From positions 1 through 50,118 of the IMG/VR virus record IMGVR_UViG_3300041964_000064: a stretch of 50,118 bases of DNA; one strand, 5' to 3'. Position 1 is the first letter of the stretch; each line of letters opens with the position of its first letter. The translations under genes and the position numbers were made by a program. Below are positions 43,475-50,118 of the stretch, one piece after another. Source of the DNA: a virus. The notes under the pieces are model-generated. The model ran no database searches. It was given only the letters and a program-made list of their open reading frames with translations, and was not told where the DNA came from.

Positions 43475-43992
43475 TCAGCAACAGACTTCGATCGCCTTGC
43501 CCTTGCGCCTGCTCTGAGGTGGGTGGAAGGCTGGGATGTGGAGCGATCGCAGCTTAGGGCGAAGATTTCGGCTTCGATCGGGTCATACCATGCGGGCGGC
43601 TCTCCGTCTTCGTCGCACACCCCGGCATAGACTCCGAAAAGGTCGGTTCTCATGCCGCTGATGAGCTTTGCCGCTTGGTCAGGATCGCCAGAAACCTCGA
43701 TCGCATTTAGCAGCATCCTCTGCCAGATAATGCCACCCTGCCGCTGGTACTGAAGAAACTTGTCGGCATCCATTGGCACGTTTTTGTGACACTGCCTGCA
43801 CAGCGATATCAGGTTTGACAGGTCATCTGATCCACCCTGCTCTATCCAGTAGATGTGATGCGCCTCAACGTGGTCATAGACGAAGCCGCAGCATTGACAG
43901 ATACTTCGATCGCGCTTTTTCACCTGATTCGGCAAGGTGTAGCTGCGCTTCGATCGTTCTTCTTTGGGTGCAATTGAGAGCTTCTTTGACAT
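43475..43992 (-). CDS. HNH nuclease (one frameshift near the end)
   Basis: MSKKLSIAPKEERSKRSYTLPNQVKKRDRSICQCCGFVYD; HNH core: CQCC, HVEAHHIYWIEQGGSDDLSNLISLCRQCHKNV (CxxC, HH, N, CxxCH). A C-terminal helical part follows (DADKFLQYQRQGGIIWQRML). The unshifted frame runs into the terminator hairpin; one base over near 43560 it reads KLRSLHIPAFHPPQSRRKGKAIEV and stops at TGA 43475-43477, a better end. About 173 residues. Divergent from the integrase. Free-standing nuclease, possibly packaging-related or selfish. Confidence 0.8.
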
Positions 43993-44078
43993 AGTACGAC
44001 TATTCTATTCGTAAAGCTAATGTATTCTAACAAGTTACATAAATGATACTTTATATAAAACAGCATAAAACACCATCG
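43993..44078. promoter_or_regulatory. AT-rich divergent gap before integrase, three TATTC
   Basis: The gap between HNH (-) and integrase (+) is very AT-rich (TTATATAAA at about 44051). TATTC occurs at 44001, 44006 and 44023. The fdxN element recombined by XisF ends in TATTC, so an attachment site here is conceivable; no crossover can be defined. Confidence 0.3.
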
Positions 44079-45512
44079 TGATCTATCCTTCCTGGGTAAT
44101 TCGATCGCATCTACACTTACTGCCGCGTCTCCAGTCCCAACGAGGCGCAAGCCCGATCGATCGAAACCCAGCGCAATCGACTCTCGCAGGTTCGCCCCAA
44201 ACCCGATCGCCAATATGAGGATGTCCAGGGTGGAGATGATCTGACCCGACCGGATTACACCGCATTGCTAGCACAGGTGCAGCAGGACTGCCTAGAGAGT
44301 CGGTTCAAGGTATTGGTGGTTGTAACTGAGCAATCGCGCCTATCTCGTGATGAAAATCTGCCGCAGCTGATCGAACTGTTCGACGCGATCGGCGCGACAC
44401 TCTACGCCCTCGACGGTGGCAAGAAGACGACACGAGAGCCGCAGGAATGGCTGATGGTGTCACAGGAAGCGCTATTTAACCAGTATTTTCTGCGGCAACA
44501 TCGCCGCACACTGCGATCGAACAAAGCTCAGCGCAGAAGTGAAGGCAAGCCCATTAATCCGCGTCCGGCTTGGGGTTGGCTGTGGACTCGCGAGAAGTAC
44601 ATCGTTGACGAAGAGAAGCGGGCGCGAATCATCGAATTCTTTTTTAACTACCTGCCACCTACCAGCGGCGGCAAAGGCTGGTCACTCGATCGCTGCGCCC
44701 AATATGCGACCGCGAACGGCTTTAAGGTGTCGTCGCACGGCTTCAGGGCGTGGATTCTAAACGGCATCCACAGAGGGCATCTGTGCGGACATGCAGACGG
44801 CTACACGCGAGAAGATCGGTTGCGCGATCGCGCAATGAAAAAGAATGGAATCAAGCCACCCGATCGCAGCTATAAAATCCTCCACTACTTTGCTCACGAA
44901 GCGCTAATCACAGAGGAGCAATATCAGGCAGTAGTTGCGAGGCTTGAGGAAAATCGCCGCTATGCGCGAAGAGGAACCAGCAATCCTCGCTATCCACTTT
45001 CGGGGCTAGTTTTCTGTGGGCTGTGCAATAACCGCATGACTCGCCACACGACGATCGAACGGCGGTACGGGCGCAGATATGGCAACTTCCACTGCCGCGA
45101 CTTTAACTGCCCCAACCGTCGATCGATCAGCGAACGCATTCTAGAACGGCAGCTACACGCGACGATCGCTGCCAAGGCGGAATCGATCAGCCAAGCACTC
45201 AACCAAAGCACGGTGGAAACAACAAATCCTGAAGAGATTAAGCTAAAACATCAGATTGAAGAGTTACAGCGCATTTACAAGCAAGCCCCAATGGAAGGCA
45301 TTCGGTTAGCGATCGAGGAACTGGAAGGCAAGCTAGCCTCACTTGCCAAAGTTGAAAAAGAAACCCCTGATCTGACCAAGTTAATCAAGACATTTGCTAA
45401 GCCGACAAATTTTGCCGCTTTGAACGACGCTGAGAAGCGGATTGTTTATCACGAGATTTGCGATCGGATCGTGGTTTCGCCTCAGTCGGTTCAGGTGATT
45501 CTAAATCTGTGA
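44079..45512 (+). CDS. Large serine recombinase (XisF-like integrase), frameshift at N-terminus
   Basis: The clear frame begins FDRIYTYCRVSSPNEAQARSIETQRNRL: YCRVSS holds the catalytic serine, with QRNRL of the resolvase domain. A stop just upstream means the first residues come from another frame (GTG 44079, VIYPSW). Further: VLVVVTEQSRLSRDENLPQLIELF (resolvase Arg pair), recombinase domain (KAQRRSEGKPINPRPAWGW; LNGIHRGHLCGHADG), zinc ribbon (FCGLCNNRM...CRDFNCPNR), coiled coil (EEIKLKHQIEELQRIY). About 478 residues. Likely integrates and, with a partner, excises this element. Confidence 0.85.
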
Positions 45513-45601
45513 CACGCTCAACCAATGAGTAAAGAATTGCAGCCACTTCTGGAGAGAATTTGGTGAGTTTCATGTTTTGCTTCAGTAATTAAAAACGGTT
45601 T

Positions 45602-45826
45602 TCAAATGGGGCGATCGCCCTGTACAAACTCAAATCGATTTACGGTGTTGTCGATTACTGATCTATCTAGGAACCAGTCAAGAGCTTCGCTTGCGGTAAG
45701 CCACGAAACTGTGGGTGCATCGGCGGGTTCGTACTGCACTCGATCGCCCTCAACCGAAAGAATCTTGAATTTCTTCCCCTGCCAGTGCCGCCAGATGTCG
45801 CCGGGTTGCGGGGTGGGTCTAGTCAT
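45602..45826 (-). CDS. Small hypothetical protein (DUF1653-like layout)
   Basis: 74 residues: PQPGDIWRHWQGKKFKILSVEGDRVQYEPAD...ALDWFLDRSVI. The 'P.pG..yrH~kG..y.vl' beta opening resembles DUF1653 proteins, though here it ends with a WFLD helix. Overlaps the upstream gene by eight bases. Function unknown. Confidence 0.55.
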   Translation of the reverse strand: MTRPTPQPGDIWRHWQGKKFKILSVEGDRVQYEPADAPTVSWLTASEALDWFLDRSVIDNTVNRFEFVQGDRPI

Positions 45827-46070
45827 TGCGATCGCCCTCCCCAGGAAAACGAATTCCGTAGAAAATCAGTGACTCTTTGCTGACAACACGAGAAACGACG
45901 CCGCTAGACTCGTACTCGACATAGATTGCAAAAGTGTTTGCAAGAATTCGAGCGGCGAAAAACTCACTGTGCGGCTCTTGCCACACCGGATTAGAAACAC
46001 GCGACCACGGATACTGATCTGCTAGCCTGCAAATCAAAGCCAGCCGTTCTTGCATTAATCTTTCGCTCAT
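45819..46070 (-). CDS. Small hypothetical protein
   Basis: 83 residues, MSERLMQERLALICRLADQYPWSRV...YVEYESSGVVSRVVSKESLIFYGIRFP. Beta-rich second half; starts within the stop of the previous gene (ATGA). Unrecognised. Confidence 0.55.
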   Translation of the reverse strand: MSERLMQERLALICRLADQYPWSRVSNPVWQEPHSEFFAARILANTFAIYVEYESSGVVSRVVSKESLIFYGIRFPGEGDRND

Positions 46071-46246
46071 CGATCGCCCTCCTTCCCTAAAATTCCTTCG
46101 ATATAACCTGCAAAATTCTCGAATCTCGATCGCACTTCAGGCGGCAGATCGAAAGTAGTAAGCGCGTTGTCCAGATCCGAGCGCATTAGTTCAAGCATTT
46201 GGCGAAACATGGGATGTGTTGCCCAACCTTCAGGAATGTTAGCCAT
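46067..46246 (-). CDS. Small hypothetical protein
   Basis: 59 residues: MANIPEGWATHPMFRQMLELM...LPPEVRSRFENFAGYIEGIL. Helical; coupled at both ends (ATGA overlaps) to its neighbours, with GGAGG-like AAGGAGGG near its end serving the next gene. Unrecognised. Confidence 0.6.
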   Translation of the reverse strand: MANIPEGWATHPMFRQMLELMRSDLDNALTTFDLPPEVRSRFENFAGYIEGILGKEGDR

Positions 46247-46452
46247 CAGTCGATCTCCCCATCTCTTTCGTGTGTCAGAGCAAAATTGATCGCCCTTTTA
46301 ATCGCCCCGTCGCTCGTCTCTTGCGCTGCTAAATGCCTGAGTTTGTTTTGCATTTCTGGCGAAATAACGACGAGGCTAGACTTGCTGCCATTGATTACAA
46401 ATTTCGAGAGCCAACAAACTAACTGGTATAGGTCGTGCTCGGTGAATGTCAT
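46246..46452 (-). CDS. Small hypothetical protein
   Basis: 68 residues: MTFTEHDLYQLVCWLSKFVINGSKSSLVVISPEMQNKLRHLAAQE..IKRAINFAL. Helical, possible RHH-like DNA/protein binding but no clear motif. Overlaps the DpdA-like gene end by four bases, so it is in its operon. Confidence 0.55.
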   Translation of the reverse strand: MTFTEHDLYQLVCWLSKFVINGSKSSLVVISPEMQNKLRHLAAQETSDGAIKRAINFALTHERDGEID

Positions 46453-47207
46453 GCAGCGTCCTCATTGAGTAAGTCCAATTGATTGAAAGATTGATCCAAA
46501 AACGATCGAATCACCCTGATATTGTTTCGAGCCCTTTCTTCTGCGCTCAGAAGCAAACCCAGTCGAGCCATACGAACTCGATCGCCCCGTGTTGTAAATA
46601 TTTCTGTCGCCTTCAGCCCATACAGCCAAGCGGTGCTATCGGCAGACTCAAACCACGACTGCAAACTTGCCCATTTCAGCGCTCTAACTCCGTTAATTCC
46701 AAATAGATGCGCTTTGGCATTGCAAGCGGTTAAAACCTCGCCAATTGGCTCTAGTCGCGATCGCAGGGCAGCAAAATCAGAGGATATCGGCACTAACCCG
46801 CCCACGCCGACATATTTGGTTTCGATCGCCATTTCTCTCAGCAACCCAAGATCGCCACCCTGATACACCCACAGCACTTTGCGGGCAAGACTGGCAGGCA
46901 GAATAGATGTCAGTTTTTGGTAGTTAGAATGGCTAGCTTGCTGATCGCCAATTACATCGAGATTGGCGTACCAATCAAGCGCGTAAAGAGCGGCAGAGGC
47001 TTCGATCGTAGCTGCATATTTGGCGACATCTGTTAAGCCTTGATAGGCTCCACTATCGGCGCATCCATTCGGCTTGAGTTCAATCATTTCCTTGGCGATC
47101 GAAGGAAATAAAAGAACCTCAGGCGGACTGAGCATAACGCTGGCATTTTCAGAAGCCAGCAGTCGCAAGTGTGACGCGCGATCGACCCCAGAAAAATAGA
47201 TTTTCAT
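46449..47207 (-). CDS. DpdA/tRNA-guanine transglycosylase-like protein
   Basis: 252 residues from ATG 47205-47207 (MKIYFSGVDRASHLRLL), single frame. TIM-barrel markers follow the TGT/DpdA order: VMLSPPEVLLFP; CADSGAYQGLTD (DSG nucleophile-side loop); YALDWYANLDVIGDQ; KVLWVYQGGDLGLL; KYVGVGGLVPISSD; AHLFGINGVRALKWA; ESADSTAWLYG. No zinc ligands of tRNA-type TGT are obvious, as in phage DpdA proteins that swap guanine for a 7-deazaguanine in DNA. A QueF-like gene is coupled upstream. DNA modification against host restriction is the likely role; tRNA or other action remains possible. Confidence 0.65.
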   Translation of the reverse strand: MKIYFSGVDRASHLRLLASENASVMLSPPEVLLFPSIAKEMIELKPNGCADSGAYQGLTDVAKYAATIEASAALYALDWYANLDVIGDQQASHSNYQKLTSILPASLARKVLWVYQGGDLGLLREMAIETKYVGVGGLVPISSDFAALRSRLEPIGEVLTACNAKAHLFGINGVRALKWASLQSWFESADSTAWLYGLKATEIFTTRGDRVRMARLGLLLSAEERARNNIRVIRSFLDQSFNQLDLLNEDAA

Positions 47208-47566
47208 GGCCTGCACTCGCATTCAACCCGCAGCCGCCCGCAGTCTAGAACGAGATGCGCCACAACCGAAACAGGAACCGATGTCGCAGCAGCACAATCG
47301 ATCGCAATCCGCTGAATCATCGACTCCATTTCTCGCTCAATCATCGTGCCGCTATAAGGGCACTTTTTGCCGCCGATGTAGGTGCTGATGTAATCGCGCA
47401 GACTGTAAACCTCGATGTGTTTGGACTGCGGAGTGTAGGAAATCTCGATCGTGCTTCCAGGCTGAGGATTGCCAGAGATCGGGCAGCACTGCGGCAGATC
47501 GAGAGTGTGAGTTTGGACAGTGGCAACGGTCTTGTGATGGTTGGGGAGTGTTTTAAGTTCGTTCAC
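47204..47566 (-). CDS. QueF-like 7-deazaguanine reductase family protein
   Basis: 120 residues. CCPISGNPQPGSTIEISYTP then HIEVYSLRDYISTYIGG is the QueF order: catalytic Cys in CP.sg.P, then the EvxSLrdY substrate segment. The C-terminus IAIDCAAATSVPVSVVAHLV completes a tunnelling-fold unit. Shorter than typical single-domain QueF (~150-165) and lacking the FHE tripeptide region, so it may be a QueF-like amidotransfer variant. ATGA overlap with the DpdA-like gene. Expected to turn preQ0 into preQ1 or a related base. Confidence 0.65.
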   Translation of the reverse strand: MNELKTLPNHHKTVATVQTHTLDLPQCCPISGNPQPGSTIEISYTPQSKHIEVYSLRDYISTYIGGKKCPYSGTMIEREMESMIQRIAIDCAAATSVPVSVVAHLVLDCGRLRVECECRP

Positions 47567-47876
47567 GATCGCCTCCTCTTTGCAGCTCTTGAACTTGCGT
47601 TTCCAAGCACCCGATCTGTCGCTCTAAATTGGCGATCGTCTCCGCGCGATCGCTCAGCGCTTGCAGAGCATTTTTGAGGTCGATCGCCTGTGTTGTGATG
47701 GTTTGAACCGCTTCGTGATTCCGTTCACGTTCAGCGGCAAGTAAAGCCATCAGCATTAAGCAGTGCGATCGCGCTTCTTCGAGTGGAAGCTGATGGATGC
47801 TTGCCACTTGCGCAAAAGCTAAGTGGGTGGGCATAGTCGCGGGTTCAGTGTTGTGGTCAAATTCTGGGTGGTTCAT
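47553..47876 (-). CDS. Coiled-coil hypothetical protein
   Basis: 107 residues: short N-terminus (MNHPEFDHNTEPATMP), then almost continuous helix (EARSHCLMLMALLAAERERNHEAVQTI; ETIANLERQIGCLETQVQEL) with heptads. First gene of the - strand modification operon, overlapping the QueF-like start. Unrecognised. Confidence 0.6.
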   Translation of the reverse strand: MNHPEFDHNTEPATMPTHLAFAQVASIHQLPLEEARSHCLMLMALLAAERERNHEAVQTITTQAIDLKNALQALSDRAETIANLERQIGCLETQVQELQRGGDRERT

Positions 47877-47945
47877 TGCTGTCTCCTAAAAATGCTTTTT
47901 TGCTTGCTGCATCTGCCAGATACGAAACTAATTCCGTCTTCAAGC

Positions 47946-47976
47946 TTGACACCCCACACAATTATGTGACATATTA
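47946..47976 (+). promoter_or_regulatory. Promoter with operator-like CACA(N6)TGTG
   Basis: TTGACA (47946-47951), 18-base spacer, CATATT (47970-47975). AAGGAAA serves ATG 48005. The spacer holds CACACAATTATGTG (47955-47968), a palindromic half-site pair well placed for repression. Confidence 0.6.
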
Positions 47977-48004
47977 GATTTACCACCGAAAAAGGAAACC
48001 TCAG

Positions 48005-48226
48005 ATGACTGCTTACACAATCCTTGTAGACGACAACCAAGAAGCGCTCAGCCTTGAAAGTGCATTTGAGATTTTAGGCGCTCGGATTAATCAGGAAGGC
48101 TGGACGACAAGTTATGGCGGAGATGGAATCAAGTTGTTTGTTGAATGCGATCGCCCCAAACGAGAAGTGAAAATGATTCTTTCTGTCTGTAGAACCGCAA
48201 AGATTCTTCAATCCAAAAAGATGTAA
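48005..48226 (+). CDS. Small hypothetical protein
   Basis: 73 residues: MTAYTILVDDNQEALSLESAFEILGARINQEGWTTSYGGDGIKLFVECDRPKREVK. Alpha/beta; a small ferredoxin-like or DNA-binding fold is possible. First gene after a strong promoter with operator-like palindrome, so possibly an early regulator. Confidence 0.6.
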   Translation: MTAYTILVDDNQEALSLESAFEILGARINQEGWTTSYGGDGIKLFVECDRPKREVKMILSVCRTAKILQSKKM

Positions 48227-48227
48227 T

Positions 48228-48422
48228 ATGCAGTGCTGTAATCGACTTCCCCACAAGCACGGAAAAGACAGGCAGGGCTATCAGCGCTATATTTGCCCTA
48301 TCTGCGGCAAAACATTTTCTGACAACCTCGAACCAAGGAAGTCGGGTCGGAAGCCAATAGGCGATCGCCCCATGGCTGCTGCCGAGCGCAAGAAAAAACA
48401 AAGATCTAAGAAGCAGAAGTAA
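48228..48422 (+). CDS. Zinc-ribbon/HTH small protein (IS1 InsA-like start)
   Basis: 64 residues: CCNRLPHKHGKDRQGYQRYICPICGKTFSDN is the transposase-type zinc ribbon (C..~H..k.G....G.QrY.C..CgktF). It is followed by GRKPIGDRPMAAAERKKKQR, a motif of small phage DNA-binding proteins ('G.r..gdr.mt.aer..r'). One base after the previous stop. Probably DNA-binding, not a complete transposase. Confidence 0.65.
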   Translation: MQCCNRLPHKHGKDRQGYQRYICPICGKTFSDNLEPRKSGRKPIGDRPMAAAERKKKQRSKKQK

Positions 48423-48440
48423 AAACTTGTCGATATTTAC

Positions 48441-48457
48441 GCCAAACATTGGCTTTT
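48441..48457 (+). terminator. Small intrinsic terminator
   Basis: GCCAA(ACA)TTGGC followed by TTTT, 18 bases after the zinc-ribbon gene and before the convergent PP-loop gene end. Confidence 0.5.
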
Positions 48458-48472
48458 CCCCTTGGAGTATGG

Positions 48473-49372
48473 CTAATCGTCGTTACAAACACAGTCAGAA
48501 ATTACTGTGCTGACAAAGTATTCATTGGGCTTGCTCGACTCGATTAGAGACTCCCAGGAATACTCACGTCCCAACCCTTGAACGGATTTACTTTTGGCGG
48601 CATTGTGTTCAAGCGCGATCGCCCGCTGCAATAAGTCAGGATGCTCGATCGCCAACTGCCGCACTTCTCTGGGTTTGCGGTTAGGACAGAAGAAGCAGGC
48701 AGACTTAGGCGGTATCGGCAAGCCAGCGGCAAGAATTACCGCCTCGCAGTGTCCCTGATGCCATTGGAACGGGTAGATCAGCGGATATAAGTAAAACGTC
48801 GATTGACTCTCCAGATAAGGCAAGCCAGATTTGCGATTAAACAGTCGAGAAACTTCGCCCGCATGAATCCCCTTGCAGGTGCGAATTTTGTCTGCATCAG
48901 GTCGATACTGCTGGAGCCATAGCTTGATGTAGCGATCGTAGGGTTCGATCTTCCACTTAACAGAACATTCAGACGAGCCGTAAGCCTTGCTTGGCAAAAA
49001 CTCTGTTGAAAGACATTGAGACTCTAACGTTTCGTATTTGCCCATACCCAAAGACGATCGACTGATTGTGGTGACTGGCGGCATTCCCTTGTCAGCTAGC
49101 CACTTCGAAAAAAGCTCAATGTAGGCGTAGGTTTCGGGTAGCTCGCCGCCCGTATCGGCAAACAGAATCAGATCGGGAATCATGCCGATCGACCACATAC
49201 CGATCAACAGCGCTGTGCTGTTTCTGCCAGCGCCATAGGAGACAACCAGGGGAGCATCGGCAGGGAGGGGACGATCGCGCAAAAGTTCGATCGCATAGGG
49301 CAAATTCTGCCTGCGCTGCACGGTTTGATCTTCACCGAATAGATCGGTTTGAATTTCTGTAGCTACTGTCAT
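48473..49372 (-). CDS. PP-loop ATP pyrophosphatase (PAPS reductase-like)
   Basis: 299 residues. PLVVSYGAGRNSTALLIGM is a PP-loop (S.GaG.nST) and LILFADTGGELPETYAYIELFSKWL the following strand-helix of the PAPS reductase/DndC/QueC-like superfamily. GSSECSVKWKIEPYDRYIKLW and SACFFCPNRKPREVRQLA supply Cys pairs (CxxC). Such enzymes adenylate a substrate for sulfur or nitrogen transfer. Phage versions are common beside DNA-modification genes, fitting the DpdA/QueF-like pair 1 kb away, but no specific substrate can be named. Confidence 0.75.
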   Translation of the reverse strand: MTVATEIQTDLFGEDQTVQRRQNLPYAIELLRDRPLPADAPLVVSYGAGRNSTALLIGMWSIGMIPDLILFADTGGELPETYAYIELFSKWLADKGMPPVTTISRSSLGMGKYETLESQCLSTEFLPSKAYGSSECSVKWKIEPYDRYIKLWLQQYRPDADKIRTCKGIHAGEVSRLFNRKSGLPYLESQSTFYLYPLIYPFQWHQGHCEAVILAAGLPIPPKSACFFCPNRKPREVRQLAIEHPDLLQRAIALEHNAAKSKSVQGLGREYSWESLIESSKPNEYFVSTVISDCVCNDD

Positions 49373-49388
49373 TTGCTCTACCTCCTAC

Positions 49389-50118
49389 TTAAAAAAGCGC
49401 TGGTTGCGCGAGTTCCGCTTCTCGGTCTGCTGCCGTCCGATCGCCTCGGTGAAGTTCGCCACCCTTGCGAGGTTTCCGTCGGAAAGACGGGCGATCGATT
49501 TGAGGATCCGCGTCAGCAGATATTGCCGATGCGTCTGTGATGGGTTCGCCGTTTCGGATTCGCTCAAGGACGGAAGCATATGCACCTCGCTCGGTTAGCT
49601 CGATGTGGGTTAGTGGAACTTGCACCCCTTCACTGCACAGAGGGAAAGAGAAGTGAGGACTGGTGACAAACACTCGATCGCCCGCGGTTGAGAGAACAAT
49701 GATTGGCCAATCACCCCAAAGCCGAAGCTTGCGCCACTGCTGCCTTTCAGGTGGAAGCTGCCAAGGATTAGCGCTGGCACTGCGGAGACGAGCGCGATCG
49801 GACAGGGTAACGGTGGGGTCGGAGTACTGGTAGACGGTGACGCGATCGCCAGGGTAGAAATCGGGATCAGTCGTTGCCGGCGGCAGAGATGGCACAAACG
49901 GCACCGGTTCAATCTCTAAACCGCCGTACTGATGACGAACAAACTCATCCACTCTTGACGGATCTTTGTGGAGTGGCACTAAGTAGAGCGACTGCTTAGC
50001 GCGGGTTAGAGCGACATACAGCAGGTTATGCTCTTGCTCGATTTGCCAGTCCTTTTGAGCTTTAGCCGTATAGGGCAAGTCGTTGCAACCCAACAGAAAC
50101 ACGGTGTTAGCTTCGTCT
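49389..50118 (-). CDS. UvrD/Rep-type helicase, C-terminal part (cut by window edge)
   Basis: The open frame continues past the right edge (DEANTVFLLGCND upstream). IEQEHNLLYVALTRAKQSLYLV is helicase motif VI of superfamily 1 (Q/EERRLLYVAxTRAxxxL). After it comes a 170-residue C-terminal region including YPGDRVTVYQY, a QLPPERQQWRKLRLWGDWP strand block and a basic Arg-rich tail, possibly a small beta nucleic-acid-binding domain. 3'-5' helicase for phage replication or repair. Confidence 0.8.
   Translation of the reverse strand, partial: DEANTVFLLGCNDLPYTAKAQKDWQIEQEHNLLYVALTRAKQSLYLVPLHKDPSRVDEFVRHQYGGLEIEPVPFVPSLPPATTDPDFYPGDRVTVYQYSDPTVTLSDRARLRSASANPWQLPPERQQWRKLRLWGDWPIIVLSTAGDRVFVTSPHFSFPLCSEGVQVPLTHIELTERGAYASVLERIRNGEPITDASAISADADPQIDRPSFRRKPRKGGELHRGDRTAADREAELAQPALF

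Noticed and set aside
48228-48422. Insertion sequence (IS1-type) because of the InsA-like zinc ribbon
   Set aside because: No InsB-like catalytic ORF, terminal inverted repeats or target duplication around it; the C-terminus fits small phage DNA-binding proteins.
1-50118. CRISPR array
   Set aside because: No regularly spaced identical repeats were seen; the frequent CGATCG/GCGATCGC octamers are the genome-wide cyanobacterial HIP1 motif.
1-50118. HIP1 palindromes as phage operators
   Set aside because: They occur in coding and non-coding DNA alike at high density, as in cyanobacterial chromosomes, so they carry no local regulatory meaning.
1-50118. tRNA genes
   Set aside because: No cloverleaf with GGTTCGAATCC-type T-arm was found by eye; a dedicated scan would be needed to exclude one fully.

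Overview
The window is cyanobacterial DNA. HIP1-type GCGATCGC/CGATCG octamers are scattered through almost all of it, and the embedded pilin and XisF-like recombinase are cyanobacterial in style. Nearly everything visible belongs to one contractile-tailed (myovirus) prophage or phage with a Mu-like virion module. No Mu transposase is present; the integrase is a large serine recombinase. The left edge cuts a fibre-region gene and the right edge cuts a UvrD-type helicase, so neither end of the element is seen.

Layout. 1-5.2 kb: fibre and spike genes (- strand). 5.2-7.5 kb: tape measure (+). 7.5-16.5 kb, mostly -: a lipoprotein, tail chaperones, tube, sheath, gp37- and gp36-like genes, virion morphogenesis protein, a two-repeat protein, major capsid, decoration protein and protease/scaffold, with a + strand ParB-like/HTH regulator at 12 kb. 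16.6-24.4 kb (+): small and large terminase, DUF935-type portal, a Cys-motif/HEMGH metallopeptidase module, further head proteins and a MuF-like minor head protein. 24.4-36.5 kb: baseplate and fibres on alternating strands (tail protein I, a three-domain hub with lysozyme and M23 peptidase, LysM-like gpX, tube-like protein, spike V, gp25/W, baseplate J, fibres). 36.6-43.3 kb (+): M15 endolysin, paired small proteins, a multi-zinc-ribbon HNH-type protein, a type IV pilin, membrane proteins, an EAL c-di-GMP phosphodiesterase and accessory ORFs. 43.4-45.5 kb: an HNH nuclease and the serine integrase. 45.6-50.1 kb: small accessory genes, a DpdA/TGT-like protein next to a QueF-like protein (candidate 7-deazaguanine DNA modification), a PP-loop ATPase and the helicase.

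The late genes are split into many divergent and convergent units, which is unusual for a phage. Four divergent gaps carry GATTTCGCTTA-like elements, and related perfect palindromes (TTTCGCCAATTGGCGAAA) lie upstream of the hub and inside the HTH gene, so a shared regulator is possible.

Caution: many genes are broken by single-base shifts, and most of these are repaired by adding one base to a homopolymer (terminase, tape measure, capsid, portal, pilin, HNH, MuF-like). This looks like systematic homopolymer under-calling rather than decay, so I give whole-gene spans and say where the frame changes. A separate 500-600 bp stretch near 22.7-23.2 kb contains almost no C on the + strand and is the strangest sequence in the window.
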